This document shows, piece after piece, positions 21,792 to 29,698 of a stretch of 64,000 bases of DNA. Under the pieces are notes generated by a model. It was not told the DNA's origin and did not search any database. It saw nothing but the letters and a program-made list of their open reading frames with translations. A program made the position numbers and the translations under genes. Numbering within the stretch: the first letter of the stretch is position 1; each line of letters opens with the position of its first letter. Source of the DNA: Taibaiella soli (GTDB taxonomy: Bacteria > Bacteroidota > Bacteroidia > Chitinophagales > Chitinophagaceae). The stretch is from the NCBI RefSeq assembly GCF_003236175.1, contig NZ_QKTW01000006.1, positions 145,195 to 209,194 on the forward strand. Direction: 5' to 3'.

Positions 21792-24014
21792 ATGCTACCA
21801 GGAGCATCAATTTTTATTCACTCACTTGGCTGGACAATCGTCCACTCGCTATGGCAGGGCGCATTAGTAGCTGCAAGTCTCGGTATTATATTTAAACTGG
21901 CGCCGCGGTTATCGTCACGGATTAAATATCACCTGAGTGTTGCCAGCTTTTTCTTTCTGTTTGGCTGGGTAATCACAACAGGCATCATACAATGGCAACG
22001 GCTCAATACCTCACCAGTTGTGGTGACCGAAAAAACAGGCCAGAATGTGGTGAAAACCTATGTAATCAGCAATGCTAGCAGCGAAACCTATACCGAACAT
22101 TTATTGCGTCCGCTGATGCCAACGCTGGAACCTACGTTTTCCTGGCTGGTAGCACTATACTTTCTCGGACTGCTCATCATGACGGTGAGACTTGTGCGGA
22201 GCATTACCGATACATTTCGCACCAAACGTTTTAATGAAGTGCCGGATGATAAATGGTACCAGACACTGGAAATGCTGAAACAGCGCATGGGTATTGACTC
22301 AGAAGTATGGCTACGCATCAGTCGCAGTATTACAGTACCTATTGTCATGGGCTTTATAAAACCGCTGATCATATTGCCCGTAGCTGTTTTGAACCAACTC
22401 AGCGAAGATCAGCTCGAAGCCATTTTATTACACGAACTCGCGCATATCAAACGCCAGGACTACCTGGTTAATATGCTCCAGAATATAATTGAAACAGTAT
22501 TGTTCTTTAATCCTTTCGTATGGCATATCTCTTCGCAGATACGCCGTGAACGGGAACATTGCTGCGACGATCTTGTTATCTCCTGTACAGAAAACCCTTT
22601 CACCTACGCCACTGCTTTGGCGGCTCTTGAAAAACAGCGCGTGCAGGCTCCGGATCTTGCATTAGCTGCTTCTGGCAAAAAGCAATATTTATTTCAACGT
22701 ATCAAAAGGATCATGGAAATGGAAAAACAACCATTCAGTAACAGTAAAGCCGCCAGCTTAGTACTTATCATTTGTGGTCTCGGATTAATCGCACTTTTAT
22801 TCACTCCTTCTTTCGCCCAAAATCTGAAAAACACCAAAGACAAGGATAAAGACAAAACAACCGTCTGGATTTCCGATGAACGTCTGCGCGTGAAAGACGC
22901 CAAGGGCAATGAAAAAGTTTACAACACACTGGAAGAATGGCCTGCGGCTGAAAAAGTAAAAATGGCCAAAGAATATTCGGACAAAGGCATGAATCTTTAT
23001 TTCGGTCCGAAAAACCGCCAGTTGGTACTGACTGATGATGGCAACGATACACGTATTATTGCTGCAACACACCCGATTGCACCGACGCCGCCACTTGCGT
23101 CACGGGCTCCGCTCGCTCCGCCGGCCCCTGTACCCGCACCAGCTTGCGCCACAGCGCCTTTACCTCCAATAGCACCTTACGGTTCAGCGATTCCGGCACC
23201 GGTTGCCGCCCCAATGGTACCAATGGCTCCTATGCCGCCAATGCATGCTGTAATTGAAGAAGACGGCGATAACGATTCTGATTTTAACGTCATGACGATC
23301 GTCAATAATTCGCTTCAGCAGGTAAATTGGGACACCATCAATGCAACCGTAAACAATGCAATGACGAGTGTAGACTGGAAAGAGATTCAGAAAAATATCG
23401 ATAAAGGCATGAAGGATGCGCAGCGGGAAATAAATGATCCCAAAGTAAAAGCGCAAATACGCGCCAGCATCCGGGAAAGCAAACGGGCTGTAGAAGAAGC
23501 CATGCGTACCAGCAATGAAGAAGTTCGCCGTGCCATGCAAGAAAGCAGACAGGCCGTGAACGACGCTATGCGCACCAGCAATGATGAAATGCGCCGCTCC
23601 ATGGAAGAAAGCCGGAGAGTCATGCAGGAATCACGCGAACAGCAACGGCAGGCTTCTGCACAAACCCGTATCCAAAACCAGGCAATGGAAGAGAGCCGGA
23701 GAGCTATGCAGGAATCGCGCGAACAGCAACAGCAGGCTTCTGCGCAAGCCCGCATCCAATACCAGGCAAGTGCTGAAGACGCTAAGAAAAACCACACTAA
23801 CTTCAATCGTATGCTGAGCGATATGGAAAGTCAAAAACTGATTGACCGCAACGACAAATACAAGATTGAAAAGAAAGATGGTCATCTCTACATCAACGGC
23901 GAAGAACAGCCACAGTCGATATACAATCAATACCGTGAATATCTCAACGGCGATGAAATCAAGATCAAAGGAAATAAAAGCAATTTGAGCATCTCTGTAA
24001 CAAACAATGATTAG
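21792..24014 (+). CDS. BlaR1/MecR1-like M56 membrane metallopeptidase with long coiled-coil tail
   Basis: A 740-residue protein. The N-terminal membrane part has about four helices (near residues 12-35, 48-66, 115-135 and 315-335). The zinc motif HELAH (214-218) lies in a cytoplasmic loop, as in BlaR1. A penicillin-binding sensor domain is absent. Instead, the region after residue 335 has a charged domain (about 340-415), a Pro/Ala-rich linker (about 425-485) and a long Glu/Arg/Gln-rich coiled coil (about 530-680) that includes a 28-residue tandem duplication. It is cotranscribed with the BlaI-type repressor and probably transmits an envelope signal, but the ligand is unknown. Confidence 0.88.
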   Translation: MLPGASIFIHSLGWTIVHSLWQGALVAASLGIIFKLAPRLSSRIKYHLSVASFFFLFGWVITTGIIQWQRLNTSPVVVTEKTGQNVVKTYVISNASSETYTEHLLRPLMPTLEPTFSWLVALYFLGLLIMTVRLVRSITDTFRTKRFNEVPDDKWYQTLEMLKQRMGIDSEVWLRISRSITVPIVMGFIKPLIILPVAVLNQLSEDQLEAILLHELAHIKRQDYLVNMLQNIIETVLFFNPFVWHISSQIRREREHCCDDLVISCTENPFTYATALAALEKQRVQAPDLALAASGKKQYLFQRIKRIMEMEKQPFSNSKAASLVLIICGLGLIALLFTPSFAQNLKNTKDKDKDKTTVWISDERLRVKDAKGNEKVYNTLEEWPAAEKVKMAKEYSDKGMNLYFGPKNRQLVLTDDGNDTRIIAATHPIAPTPPLASRAPLAPPAPVPAPACATAPLPPIAPYGSAIPAPVAAPMVPMAPMPPMHAVIEEDGDNDSDFNVMTIVNNSLQQVNWDTINATVNNAMTSVDWKEIQKNIDKGMKDAQREINDPKVKAQIRASIRESKRAVEEAMRTSNEEVRRAMQESRQAVNDAMRTSNDEMRRSMEESRRVMQESREQQRQASAQTRIQNQAMEESRRAMQESREQQQQASAQARIQYQASAEDAKKNHTNFNRMLSDMESQKLIDRNDKYKIEKKDGHLYINGEEQPQSIYNQYREYLNGDEIKIKGNKSNLSISVTNND
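23601..23768 (+). repeat. Two tandem 84-bp repeats inside the BlaR1-like gene
   Basis: Two adjacent 84-base units (23601-23684 and 23685-23768) encode near-identical 28-residue coiled-coil segments built around MEESRR, MQESREQQ and QASAQ motifs. Confidence 0.85.
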
Positions 24015-24093
24015 TTTCCTGAGTGCCGAACAATGTGGTAAAGGAGATATTGACCAATACCCAAAAGGTAAAACCTAAAATGCAATAAGAAAT

Positions 24094-24120
24094 AGCCTTG
24101 CCACGAGCAAGGCTTTTTTT
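24094..24120 (+). terminator. Intrinsic terminator of the BlaI/BlaR1-type operon
   Basis: AGCCTTGC pairs with GCAAGGCT around a 5-base loop, followed by seven T. Confidence 0.9.
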
Positions 24121-24182
24121 ATCTTGCAGATACGACTTTGACGCCGTGCAAATCTCAAATTTCAAATCGCAAATAATAAACC

Positions 24183-25049
24183 ATGGATATTGTTCTGGAA
24201 AATGAAAAGCTGAAAGTGAAAATTCACCCGCGTGGCGCCGAATTGCAAAGTATTTATCACAAAGAATATAAGCAGGAATATATGTGGAACGGCGATCCCA
24301 CACATTGGGCCAAGTTCTCTCCTATTCTTTTTCCGGTTGTCGGGCAGCTGAAGGACAATACCTATTATTATAAAGACAAGGCATATTCATTATCCCGTCA
24401 TGGTTTTGCCAGAGAAATGATGTTTGAAACTTCACTGGTAACAGAAACAAGTGTTCGCTTTTCTTTAAAAAGTAACGAAGAAACGCGACGCAATTACCCT
24501 TTCGATTTCGAACTGTGCATTCATTACAAAATTGAAGGCGATCAATTATACACAGGTTATGAAGTAATCAACACAGGAACCGAAATTATGTATTTCTCAA
24601 TCGGTGGACATCCCGCTTTTGCGGTACCGCTGGAAAAAGGGCGCGATTATGGTGAGTATAAAATAGAATTTAGCGAAGAAGAAACCGCACCTCGCTGGCT
24701 CATTAACGACGGACTGATTTCTGTTTCTGCCCCATTTCTCGATCACCAGAAATCTTTTAAACTATCGAACGAGCTTTTCGCCAAAGATGCAATTGTGCTG
24801 AAACATTTGTCTTCAAAAACAGTTTCGCTTTGTTCTGATTCCGGCCATCGGGGTCTCACCATCCGGATTGAAGGCTTTCCTTTCCTCGGCATCTGGGCGG
24901 CACCGAATGCACCGTTCGTTTGCATTGAACCCTGGTGTGGCATCGCCGATTCGCAATTTCACAACCAACAGCTCACAGAAAAAGAAGGAATTATTTCATT
25001 GGATGCCGGCGCAAGCTGGCTGCACGAATGGGAGCTGCTGCTCTTCTAA
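24183..25049 (+). CDS. Aldose 1-epimerase-family protein
   Basis: A 288-residue galactose-mutarotase-fold protein. Typical features are RGAELQSIYHK near the N-terminus, the SRHGFAREM motif near residue 77 (probable catalytic His), GGHPAFAVP near residue 141 and WCGIADS near residue 250. It resembles the LacX/YeaD-like branch, which may act on hexose phosphates rather than free sugars. The substrate is not known. It is a single gene. Confidence 0.88.
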   Translation: MDIVLENEKLKVKIHPRGAELQSIYHKEYKQEYMWNGDPTHWAKFSPILFPVVGQLKDNTYYYKDKAYSLSRHGFAREMMFETSLVTETSVRFSLKSNEETRRNYPFDFELCIHYKIEGDQLYTGYEVINTGTEIMYFSIGGHPAFAVPLEKGRDYGEYKIEFSEEETAPRWLINDGLISVSAPFLDHQKSFKLSNELFAKDAIVLKHLSSKTVSLCSDSGHRGLTIRIEGFPFLGIWAAPNAPFVCIEPWCGIADSQFHNQQLTEKEGIISLDAGASWLHEWELLLF

Positions 25050-25150
25050 ATTCAAAAGTAAAAAGTCAAAACCTAAGTTTCGTCCCCTGAGTCTAACAAC
25101 ACAAATTATAGATCCGTACATTTTGAATTTTGACTTTTGAATTTGACTTA
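25050..25150. repeat. Heptamer arrays (TTTTGAC/TTTTGAA type), both orientations
   Basis: ATTCAAAAGTAAAAAGTCAA at the left end and TTTTGAATTTTGACTTTTGA at the right end are the same family in opposite orientation, enclosing about 45 bp of other sequence. The left array begins at the end of the epimerase gene and the right array runs into the stop codon of the next gene. Confidence 0.7.
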
Positions 25151-25471
25151 AACAAGGTCAATTTCAAACAACAATATTTTTTCGTCATTTTTCAGACCAT
25201 AGAGTTTACGGGAGTGAACCTGGAAAGAAGTGAACATTTCCATCAACTGCTCTGCCAGTCGCATATCTCGTTCTTCAGTGTATAACTCTTCTTTGTCGTC
25301 CTCATCCGTCAAACTATCACGATACGTTTTATAGGCTTCATTTTGTTCAAGATCTCTGTCTATATTCGCATACATTTCGTTGATCAATGGTGACATGTCA
25401 CCTAGACCAAAATCAAACAATAATTCCAAAAGTGTTTCTTCGTCCTTAAAAATCTGGTTTTTTATAAACAT
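25148..25471 (-). CDS. Hypothetical acidic protein, 107 residues
   Basis: A 107-residue, acidic, mainly helical protein (MFIKNQIFKDEETLLELLFD at the start, many Glu/Asp). It lacks a signal peptide or membrane segment, and I recognise no domain. It diverges from the small gene at 25617. Its stop codon is at the edge of a TTTTGAC-type heptamer array. It looks like a real gene because the frame is intact and protein-like, but its function is unknown. Confidence 0.55.
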   Translation of the reverse strand: MFIKNQIFKDEETLLELLFDFGLGDMSPLINEMYANIDRDLEQNEAYKTYRDSLTDEDDKEELYTEERDMRLAEQLMEMFTSFQVHSRKLYGLKNDEKILLFEIDLV

Positions 25472-25616
25472 TCGATGTTGTTTGCTTTCACAAAGTTACT
25501 GCATCTTTGTGCCGGCAAAACATTTTGACGTAAATTGTTTGACCTGTCTAATTTTTTTACACAAGCCCGATAAAACATTAGACTTTTTTATTTAACTTAA
25601 CAATAAATGGTATCAC

Positions 25617-25823
25617 ATGAACACTGCAGTTCCCGAGAACAAACAACAGATTATTATCAACGTACTTTCGAACGCAAAATTGTCCACAGACGACGAGATC
25701 ATTTTTTATTTACAGAGTAAAACAAAAATTCACAAAGATCTGATCACACAGATTGTCGTGAACGAACGCCCTATGTTTCTGGAAAACGACCAGCATAAAA
25801 TAGATTTCAGCAAGTACTTCTAA
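25617..25823 (+). CDS. Hypothetical protein, 68 residues
   Basis: A short protein (MNTAVPENKQQIIINVLSNA at the start) with a probable helix-helix-strand layout resembling a winged-helix or DNA-binding fold, and a C-terminal KIDFSKYF. I cannot name a family. It lies between a divergent hypothetical gene and an OmpA-like gene, about 90 bp upstream of the latter. The frame is intact and codon use looks normal. Confidence 0.5.
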   Translation: MNTAVPENKQQIIINVLSNAKLSTDDEIIFYLQSKTKIHKDLITQIVVNERPMFLENDQHKIDFSKYF

Positions 25824-25914
25824 AACATACGGACAAACAAGGCGGCTTCAAGATATTTCTAAGGAAAAGATTACCATTTCTGATTTGCTTTTCACTATCA
25901 GTAAATCTTCCGGA

Positions 25915-26865
25915 ATGAAAAAAATATTGCTGTTTTTGCGTTGCATAATGCCGGGTTTATTATTGACCGCGGCATTCAATGCATTCTCCCAACAGAAAGG
26001 AGACACTATTGCCGTTTATTTTGCTTTTAATAAAAGTATTGTAAACGATGCAACGCAAAGCTACCTTGACTCACTATTATATAATGAAGTACTCACCCCC
26101 GATAAAGATGTAAAGATCATCGGCTATGCCGACTACGTAGGAACAAACATTTACAACGACACGCTGTCGCAAAAAAGAGCAATTGCAATTCAGGATTATC
26201 TCTACACAATGGGCTTCAAAGCCGACAATATCCACCTGGTTGTAGGCAACGGAAAAATTGAACGGAAAGGCATGAAAGACCTGCAGGGCTATGCGCCCGA
26301 CCGTAAAGTGGATATTGTACTTACGCACGCCGAATTAAAAAGAAAAGCAAAACTGACGCCGCCTGTCAAAAAACAGGAAGAAGCGCCGGCTGCGGCCAGT
26401 ATTAATCAGCAGATAAAACAGCCGGTTTTCAAGAAGAAAGTATTTCCGCCTGCAATTACTGTGACCAACCTGGAAGAAATTACCCAGTTGAAAGTAGATG
26501 AAACAGTGGTGCTGAATAAAATTTATTTTCCTGCCGGACGACATTATGCAACTGAAGGTTCACAAATGCAGATGGACCAGTTATATGATGTACTGACCGC
26601 GCACCCTTCTCTCAGAATCCGTATTGAAGGCCACGTCTGCTGCGTATACTGGTATACCGATGCTTATGATGAAGATACCCAGAGCTACAATCTGTCCGTC
26701 AACCGCGCCCGATACGTTTATGGCTATCTGCTCCGCCGCGGCGTTGATCCGGACCGTCTCGATTTTATCGGATTTGGCCGCACGCGCCCAGTAATACAGG
26801 AAGAACACACTGAGGAAGAAGCACAGTTAAATCGCAGAGTAGAGATCCGGATTCTTTCTAAATAA
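25915..26865 (+). CDS. Outer-membrane-associated protein with two OmpA-like domains
   Basis: A 316-residue exported protein. The signal peptide ends near residue 26 (AAFNAFSQQ). It contains two OmpA/MotB-type peptidoglycan-binding modules: the first about residues 30-135 (AVYFAFNKS, then QKRAIAIQDYL) and the second about 195-316 (KIYFPAGRHYATEGS, IRIEGHVCC, NLSVNRARYVYGYLL, DFIGFGRTRP). No beta-barrel, TPR or lipobox is seen. It is therefore probably a periplasmic protein that ties two peptidoglycan sites or two envelope complexes together. The start at 25915 begins the signal peptide; an earlier ATG at 25885 would add ten polar residues. Confidence 0.85.
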   Translation: MKKILLFLRCIMPGLLLTAAFNAFSQQKGDTIAVYFAFNKSIVNDATQSYLDSLLYNEVLTPDKDVKIIGYADYVGTNIYNDTLSQKRAIAIQDYLYTMGFKADNIHLVVGNGKIERKGMKDLQGYAPDRKVDIVLTHAELKRKAKLTPPVKKQEEAPAAASINQQIKQPVFKKKVFPPAITVTNLEEITQLKVDETVVLNKIYFPAGRHYATEGSQMQMDQLYDVLTAHPSLRIRIEGHVCCVYWYTDAYDEDTQSYNLSVNRARYVYGYLLRRGVDPDRLDFIGFGRTRPVIQEEHTEEEAQLNRRVEIRILSK

Positions 26866-26867
26866 CT

Positions 26868-26912
26868 TAATTCAGTTGACAATGAACAGTTGACAATTGA
26901 CAGTTACTCGTG
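26868..26912. repeat. Heptamer array (CAGTTGA/CAATTGA type)
   Basis: CAGTTGA, CAATGAA, CAGTTGA, CAATTGA, CAGTTAC: five units with a 7-base period, followed by TCGTGT as in the array at 11237. Confidence 0.75.
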
Positions 26913-26959
26913 TCGATCACAAATACTCATTCTTAAATAACAAGACTTTTAAACCAGAG

Positions 26960-27006
26960 TTTCGAATCTCCGGTTAAGCATCGTTGCGACGCATTACGTT
27001 CATCTG
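26960..27006 (+). repeat. Dispersed GTTGCGACGC-core element, copy 4
   Basis: TTTCGAATCTCCGGTTAAGC is followed by ATCGTTGCGACGC and GTTCATC, closely matching copies 2 and 3. Confidence 0.65.
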
Positions 27007-27063
27007 AAGAATTACTATGGCACTCAATAAGTAAACCAATAAACCATAATCATGCGACAACAC

Positions 27064-27099
27064 GGACACTGTCAACTGTCCATTGTCAACTGTCAACTA
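27064..27099. repeat. Heptamer array (TGTCAAC type) at the MFS gene 3' end
   Basis: TGTCAAC, TGTCCAT, TGTCAAC, TGTCAAC: four units. The TAG stop codon of the MFS gene (27097-27099 on the minus strand) lies in the last unit. Confidence 0.75.
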
Positions 27100-28254
27100 T
27101 TTCTTCTTATAAGTAAGGGAGTAAATCGCAATTCCCCCTCCGGCCAATGCAGCGCAGCCGATACAAACTGCCGGCCAGCCACCTGTTTTCCATAACCAAA
27201 GACCGAAGGCCGATCCACAAGCGGTACCGATAAAACTGATCGTCATAAATACCGTATTGAGCCGGTTGCGCGCTTCCGGAATCAATGCATAAACACGTGT
27301 CTGGTTGGAAACGTGTACACCCTGCAATCCGAAATCCAGCAGTATAATGCCCAGAATAATTCCCACCACAGAGCTTCCACCGAAATAGAGTACGAAGAAA
27401 CTTATAAATAGCACGATGAGCCCAAAACCAATTGCTACCCGCGGACTTCTTTTATCCCCCATTCTACCGATGATCGGCGCAGCGAGCGCACCTGCGGCCC
27501 CAGCTAAACCAAACAAACCGATTGTTCCGCTGTCAAAATGAAAAGGTTCACCGCCCAGCAATAAAACCATAGTAGTCCAGAACGCGCCAAAAGTAGCAAA
27601 CGATAAAGCATTGATCGCCGATGCTTCACGCAAAACGGGTTGCTCTTTGATCAGCGTGAGTAAAGACCGCATCAATTCAGCGTAGCTACCAGAGAATTTT
27701 GGTTCATTCTTCGGAAAACGAAGCAACATGAGCACAAACAAACCGACGCAGAGCACCGCTGCAATCCAAAACATGGACGTCCAGCCGTAGAGCTTTCCAA
27801 TAAAACCACTGATCGTTCGCGAAAGCAAAATCCCCAGTAACAGGCCGCTCATGATCGTGCCGATTGTCTTGCCTCGTTGGGCAGGATTGGCCAGATGGGC
27901 CGCAAGCGGAAGAATAAGCTGAGGAACTACCGAACTGAAGCCAATGAGAAAACAGGCAATTTCTAAGACCAGAAATGTAGGCGCCTTCGCTGCAATGATC
28001 AGCGAAAGAATAGCCAGAACCGTTGTTCCGAGAATTTGTTTTTTACGTTCCAGACGATCGCCGAGTGGCACCAAAAAAAGTAAACCAGCCGCATAGCCGG
28101 CTTGTGTGATGTATGTAATCCGTCCGGCAACGCTTTCCTCAATATTAAAGTGTTTTGCGATCAGGATGATCAACGGTTGGCAATAATAAATATTAGCTAC
28201 AATCAATCCCGTGCAGAGCGCCATTATAGCGACATCCGATTTTTTTAACGACAT
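27097..28254 (-). CDS. Major facilitator superfamily transporter (drug/metabolite efflux type)
   Basis: A 385-residue inner-membrane transporter with about 12 transmembrane helices. The loop after helix 2 carries the MFS motif GDRLERKK (residues about 65-72), and a second GRMGDKRSPR loop occurs at the start of the C-terminal half. It is related to the YgaY/AraJ-type arabinose-polymer or drug exporters. The ATG at 28254 is preferred over a TTG three codons upstream. A -7 box lies 7 bp upstream of that ATG. The stop codon is contributed by a heptamer array. The substrate is unknown. Confidence 0.9.
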   Translation of the reverse strand: MSLKKSDVAIMALCTGLIVANIYYCQPLIILIAKHFNIEESVAGRITYITQAGYAAGLLFLVPLGDRLERKKQILGTTVLAILSLIIAAKAPTFLVLEIACFLIGFSSVVPQLILPLAAHLANPAQRGKTIGTIMSGLLLGILLSRTISGFIGKLYGWTSMFWIAAVLCVGLFVLMLLRFPKNEPKFSGSYAELMRSLLTLIKEQPVLREASAINALSFATFGAFWTTMVLLLGGEPFHFDSGTIGLFGLAGAAGALAAPIIGRMGDKRSPRVAIGFGLIVLFISFFVLYFGGSSVVGIILGIILLDFGLQGVHVSNQTRVYALIPEARNRLNTVFMTISFIGTACGSAFGLWLWKTGGWPAVCIGCAALAGGGIAIYSLTYKKK

Positions 28255-28260
28255 GGTTCG

Positions 28261-28268
28261 CAAAACTA
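28261..28268 (-). promoter_or_regulatory. -7 promoter box of the MFS gene (near-leaderless)
   Basis: TAGTTTTG on the minus strand matches TAnnTTTG and ends 6 bases before the ATG at 28254. Confidence 0.4.
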
Positions 28269-28322
28269 TGTCAATTTGCAGCGATGCGCATTTGTAAAGT
28301 TGTATAGGGGTATAGTTGGTTG

Positions 28323-28364
28323 AGTTGTAAGTTGTAAGTTATAAGTCCTAAGTTGTAAGTTCTA
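28323..28364. repeat. Heptamer array (AGTTGTA type)
   Basis: AGTTGTA, AGTTGTA, AGTTATA, AGTCCTA, AGTTGTA, AGTTCTA: six units with an exact 7-base period. Confidence 0.85.
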
Positions 28365-28485
28365 TGTTTTAGGCGCTCCATTTTAGTGTACGTTTTAAAT
28401 GTTGAGCTTCCGGACTTATAATATAAAATCCGCAATCAATAAATCAAACAAATCAAGCGCTTAGAATCGCCTTAAATCCTTCCTA

Positions 28486-28573
28486 AAATAGTACGTACTA
28501 TTTCCCCAAATAGTACGTACTATTTGCTCAACAAGTACGTACTATTTAGACAGCAAGTACGTACTTGTTGAGC
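28486..28573. repeat. Cluster of four GTACGTAC palindromes with a 17-bp inverted repeat
   Basis: Two perfect 18-bp palindromes AAATAGTACGTACTATTT (28486-28503, 28508-28525) are followed by two more GTACGTAC cores. The third and fourth are the ends of a perfect 17-bp inverted repeat: GCTCAACAAGTACGTAC (28526-28542) and GTACGTACTTGTTGAGC (28557-28573), with a 14-base loop. It lies between divergent genes. A regulator-binding array or a mobile noncoding element are both possible. Confidence 0.9.
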
Positions 28574-28618
28574 TAGTCTTCCGGTTGATATTTAAAACCT
28601 AGCGGGGCAGCAGTCCGG

Positions 28619-28655
28619 GCTTTAAGCTTTTGGCTTTCTGCTTTAAGGTTTTAGC
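28619..28655. repeat. Heptamer array (GCTTTAA type)
   Basis: GCTTTAA, GCTTTTG, GCTTTCT, GCTTTAA, GGTTTTA: five units, ending at the -7 box of the next gene. Confidence 0.75.
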
Positions 28656-28656
28656 G

Positions 28657-28664
28657 TAATTTTG
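28657..28664 (+). promoter_or_regulatory. -7 promoter box of the zinc-ribbon gene (near-leaderless)
   Basis: TAATTTTG ends 4 bases before the ATG at 28669, so transcription would begin at or near the start codon. Confidence 0.4.
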
Positions 28665-28668
28665 CCGG

Positions 28669-28935
28669 ATGGCGAAAGAGAATAAAAGTTGTCAGAGCTG
28701 CGGCATTCCATTTGATAAGGATCCCAATGGCGGCGGCACCAATGCCGATGGGTCTAAAAGCACTATGTATTGCAGCTATTGTTATAAAGATGGCAAATTT
28801 GTGCAACCAGACTGGACCGCGGAAGATATGCAGGCATATGCTGCAAAAAAACTGGAACAATACGGCATTCCCGGCTTTATGGCCAAACTGCTGACAAAAG
28901 GTATTCCGAAACTGGAACGCTGGAAACAATCATAA
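28669..28935 (+). CDS. Small zinc-ribbon protein
   Basis: An 88-residue protein with a putative zinc-ribbon (Zn_ribbon_2-like) fold. Cys8 and Cys11 (CQSCGIPF) pair with Cys35 and Cys38 (MYCSYCYKDG). The region between holds the family-like DPNGGGTNADGSKS. The C-terminal half is helical (QPDWTAEDMQAYAAKKLEQY). The family occurs in many bacteria without a known function; nucleic-acid or protein binding is plausible. It is followed about 80 bp later by an acidic protein gene. Confidence 0.85.
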   Translation: MAKENKSCQSCGIPFDKDPNGGGTNADGSKSTMYCSYCYKDGKFVQPDWTAEDMQAYAAKKLEQYGIPGFMAKLLTKGIPKLERWKQS

Positions 28936-29018
28936 TTTCTTAACAGGATTATCGTTAATATATATTTTTTGACGGCATGAAGTTTTCATAGTTTTATATT
29001 AATAAAAAACGTAGGACT

Positions 29019-29486
29019 ATGGCTACCGAAAACAAAAAAAACGACGACAAAAAATATCCGGGCTATCCGCATTATCCTTCCAAGGATGATCTTACGCAGC
29101 CAAACAATAATAACGGCCGTCTTGAAAATAAACAACCGCGCCGCGAGCCAACAGATAACACAGAGGAAGATCCGGATACCGACATCGTGATGGGTACCGA
29201 TGCAGATGTTACTGATGATGACCTGCGCATGCTGGATCGTGCAGATCAAGGCATGGCCTACGGCGATGATAAAAATCTGATCGACGCCTCACTCGATGAT
29301 GAAGATGATGATGGAGACCCTCTGAATGAGGAAGGTTTCGGCGATGAATTATCCGGAGTTGATATGGATGTACCTGGCAGCGAAGCGGATGATGCAGATG
29401 AACTCATCGGTGAAGAAGATGAAGAAAATAATTACTACAGTTTAGGCGGAGACCGCGAAGACGAACGGGAAAATGAAGACTACTAA
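29019..29486 (+). CDS. Highly acidic, probably disordered protein
   Basis: A 155-residue protein with roughly a third Asp/Glu, few hydrophobic residues and no cysteines. The N-terminus is lysine-rich (MATENKKNDDKKYPGYPHYP); the rest consists of acidic runs such as DDEDDDGD and GEEDEENN. It lacks a signal peptide or recognisable domain. Such proteins may act as charged, disordered binding partners, but I assign no function. A terminator lies 75 bp downstream. Confidence 0.7.
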   Translation: MATENKKNDDKKYPGYPHYPSKDDLTQPNNNNGRLENKQPRREPTDNTEEDPDTDIVMGTDADVTDDDLRMLDRADQGMAYGDDKNLIDASLDDEDDDGDPLNEEGFGDELSGVDMDVPGSEADDADELIGEEDEENNYYSLGGDREDERENEDY

Positions 29487-29561
29487 TGCCTGATGTTCCG
29501 ATCGCTGATATCTGATTTAACTGACTTTCAACAATAGACAGTTGACCCGTTCATAAAACAC

Positions 29562-29600
29562 AAAAAAGGAATAGACCACACTGTGATTTATTCCTTTTTC
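29562..29600. terminator. Bidirectional terminator between convergent genes
   Basis: AAAAAGGAATA pairs with TATTCCTTTTT around a loop of about 14 bases, giving T runs on both strands. It separates the acidic-protein gene from the convergent sigma-factor gene. Confidence 0.8.
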
Positions 29601-29648
29601 TTTTGCCCGGGATTGAGATCTCTGGCTTTATTATAATACCACCATTTT

Positions 29649-29680
29649 AAATGGACAATGAACAGTTGACGATTGACTTC
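29649..29680. repeat. Degenerate heptamer array (CAGTTGA/CGATTGA type)
   Basis: GGACAAT, GAACAGT, TGACGAT, TGACTTC: TTGACA-family units just downstream of the sigma-factor stop codon; weaker related sequence occurs at about 29529-29546. Confidence 0.55.
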
Positions 29681-29698
29681 TGTCATCTTGATGTGTAG

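Larger units (their letters stand above)
28255..28668. other. Divergent intergenic region with palindrome cluster
   Basis: Between the divergent MFS and zinc-ribbon genes there are an AGTTGTA heptamer array (28323-28364), the GTACGTAC palindrome cluster (28486-28573), a GCTTTAA heptamer array (28619-28655) and a -7 box for each gene. No gene was seen. Confidence 0.6.

Noticed and set aside
23387-23806. Minus-strand frame opposite the coiled-coil part of the BlaR1-like gene
   Set aside because: It mirrors the repetitive coiled-coil codons; the predicted Cys-rich product is an artefact of the reverse strand.
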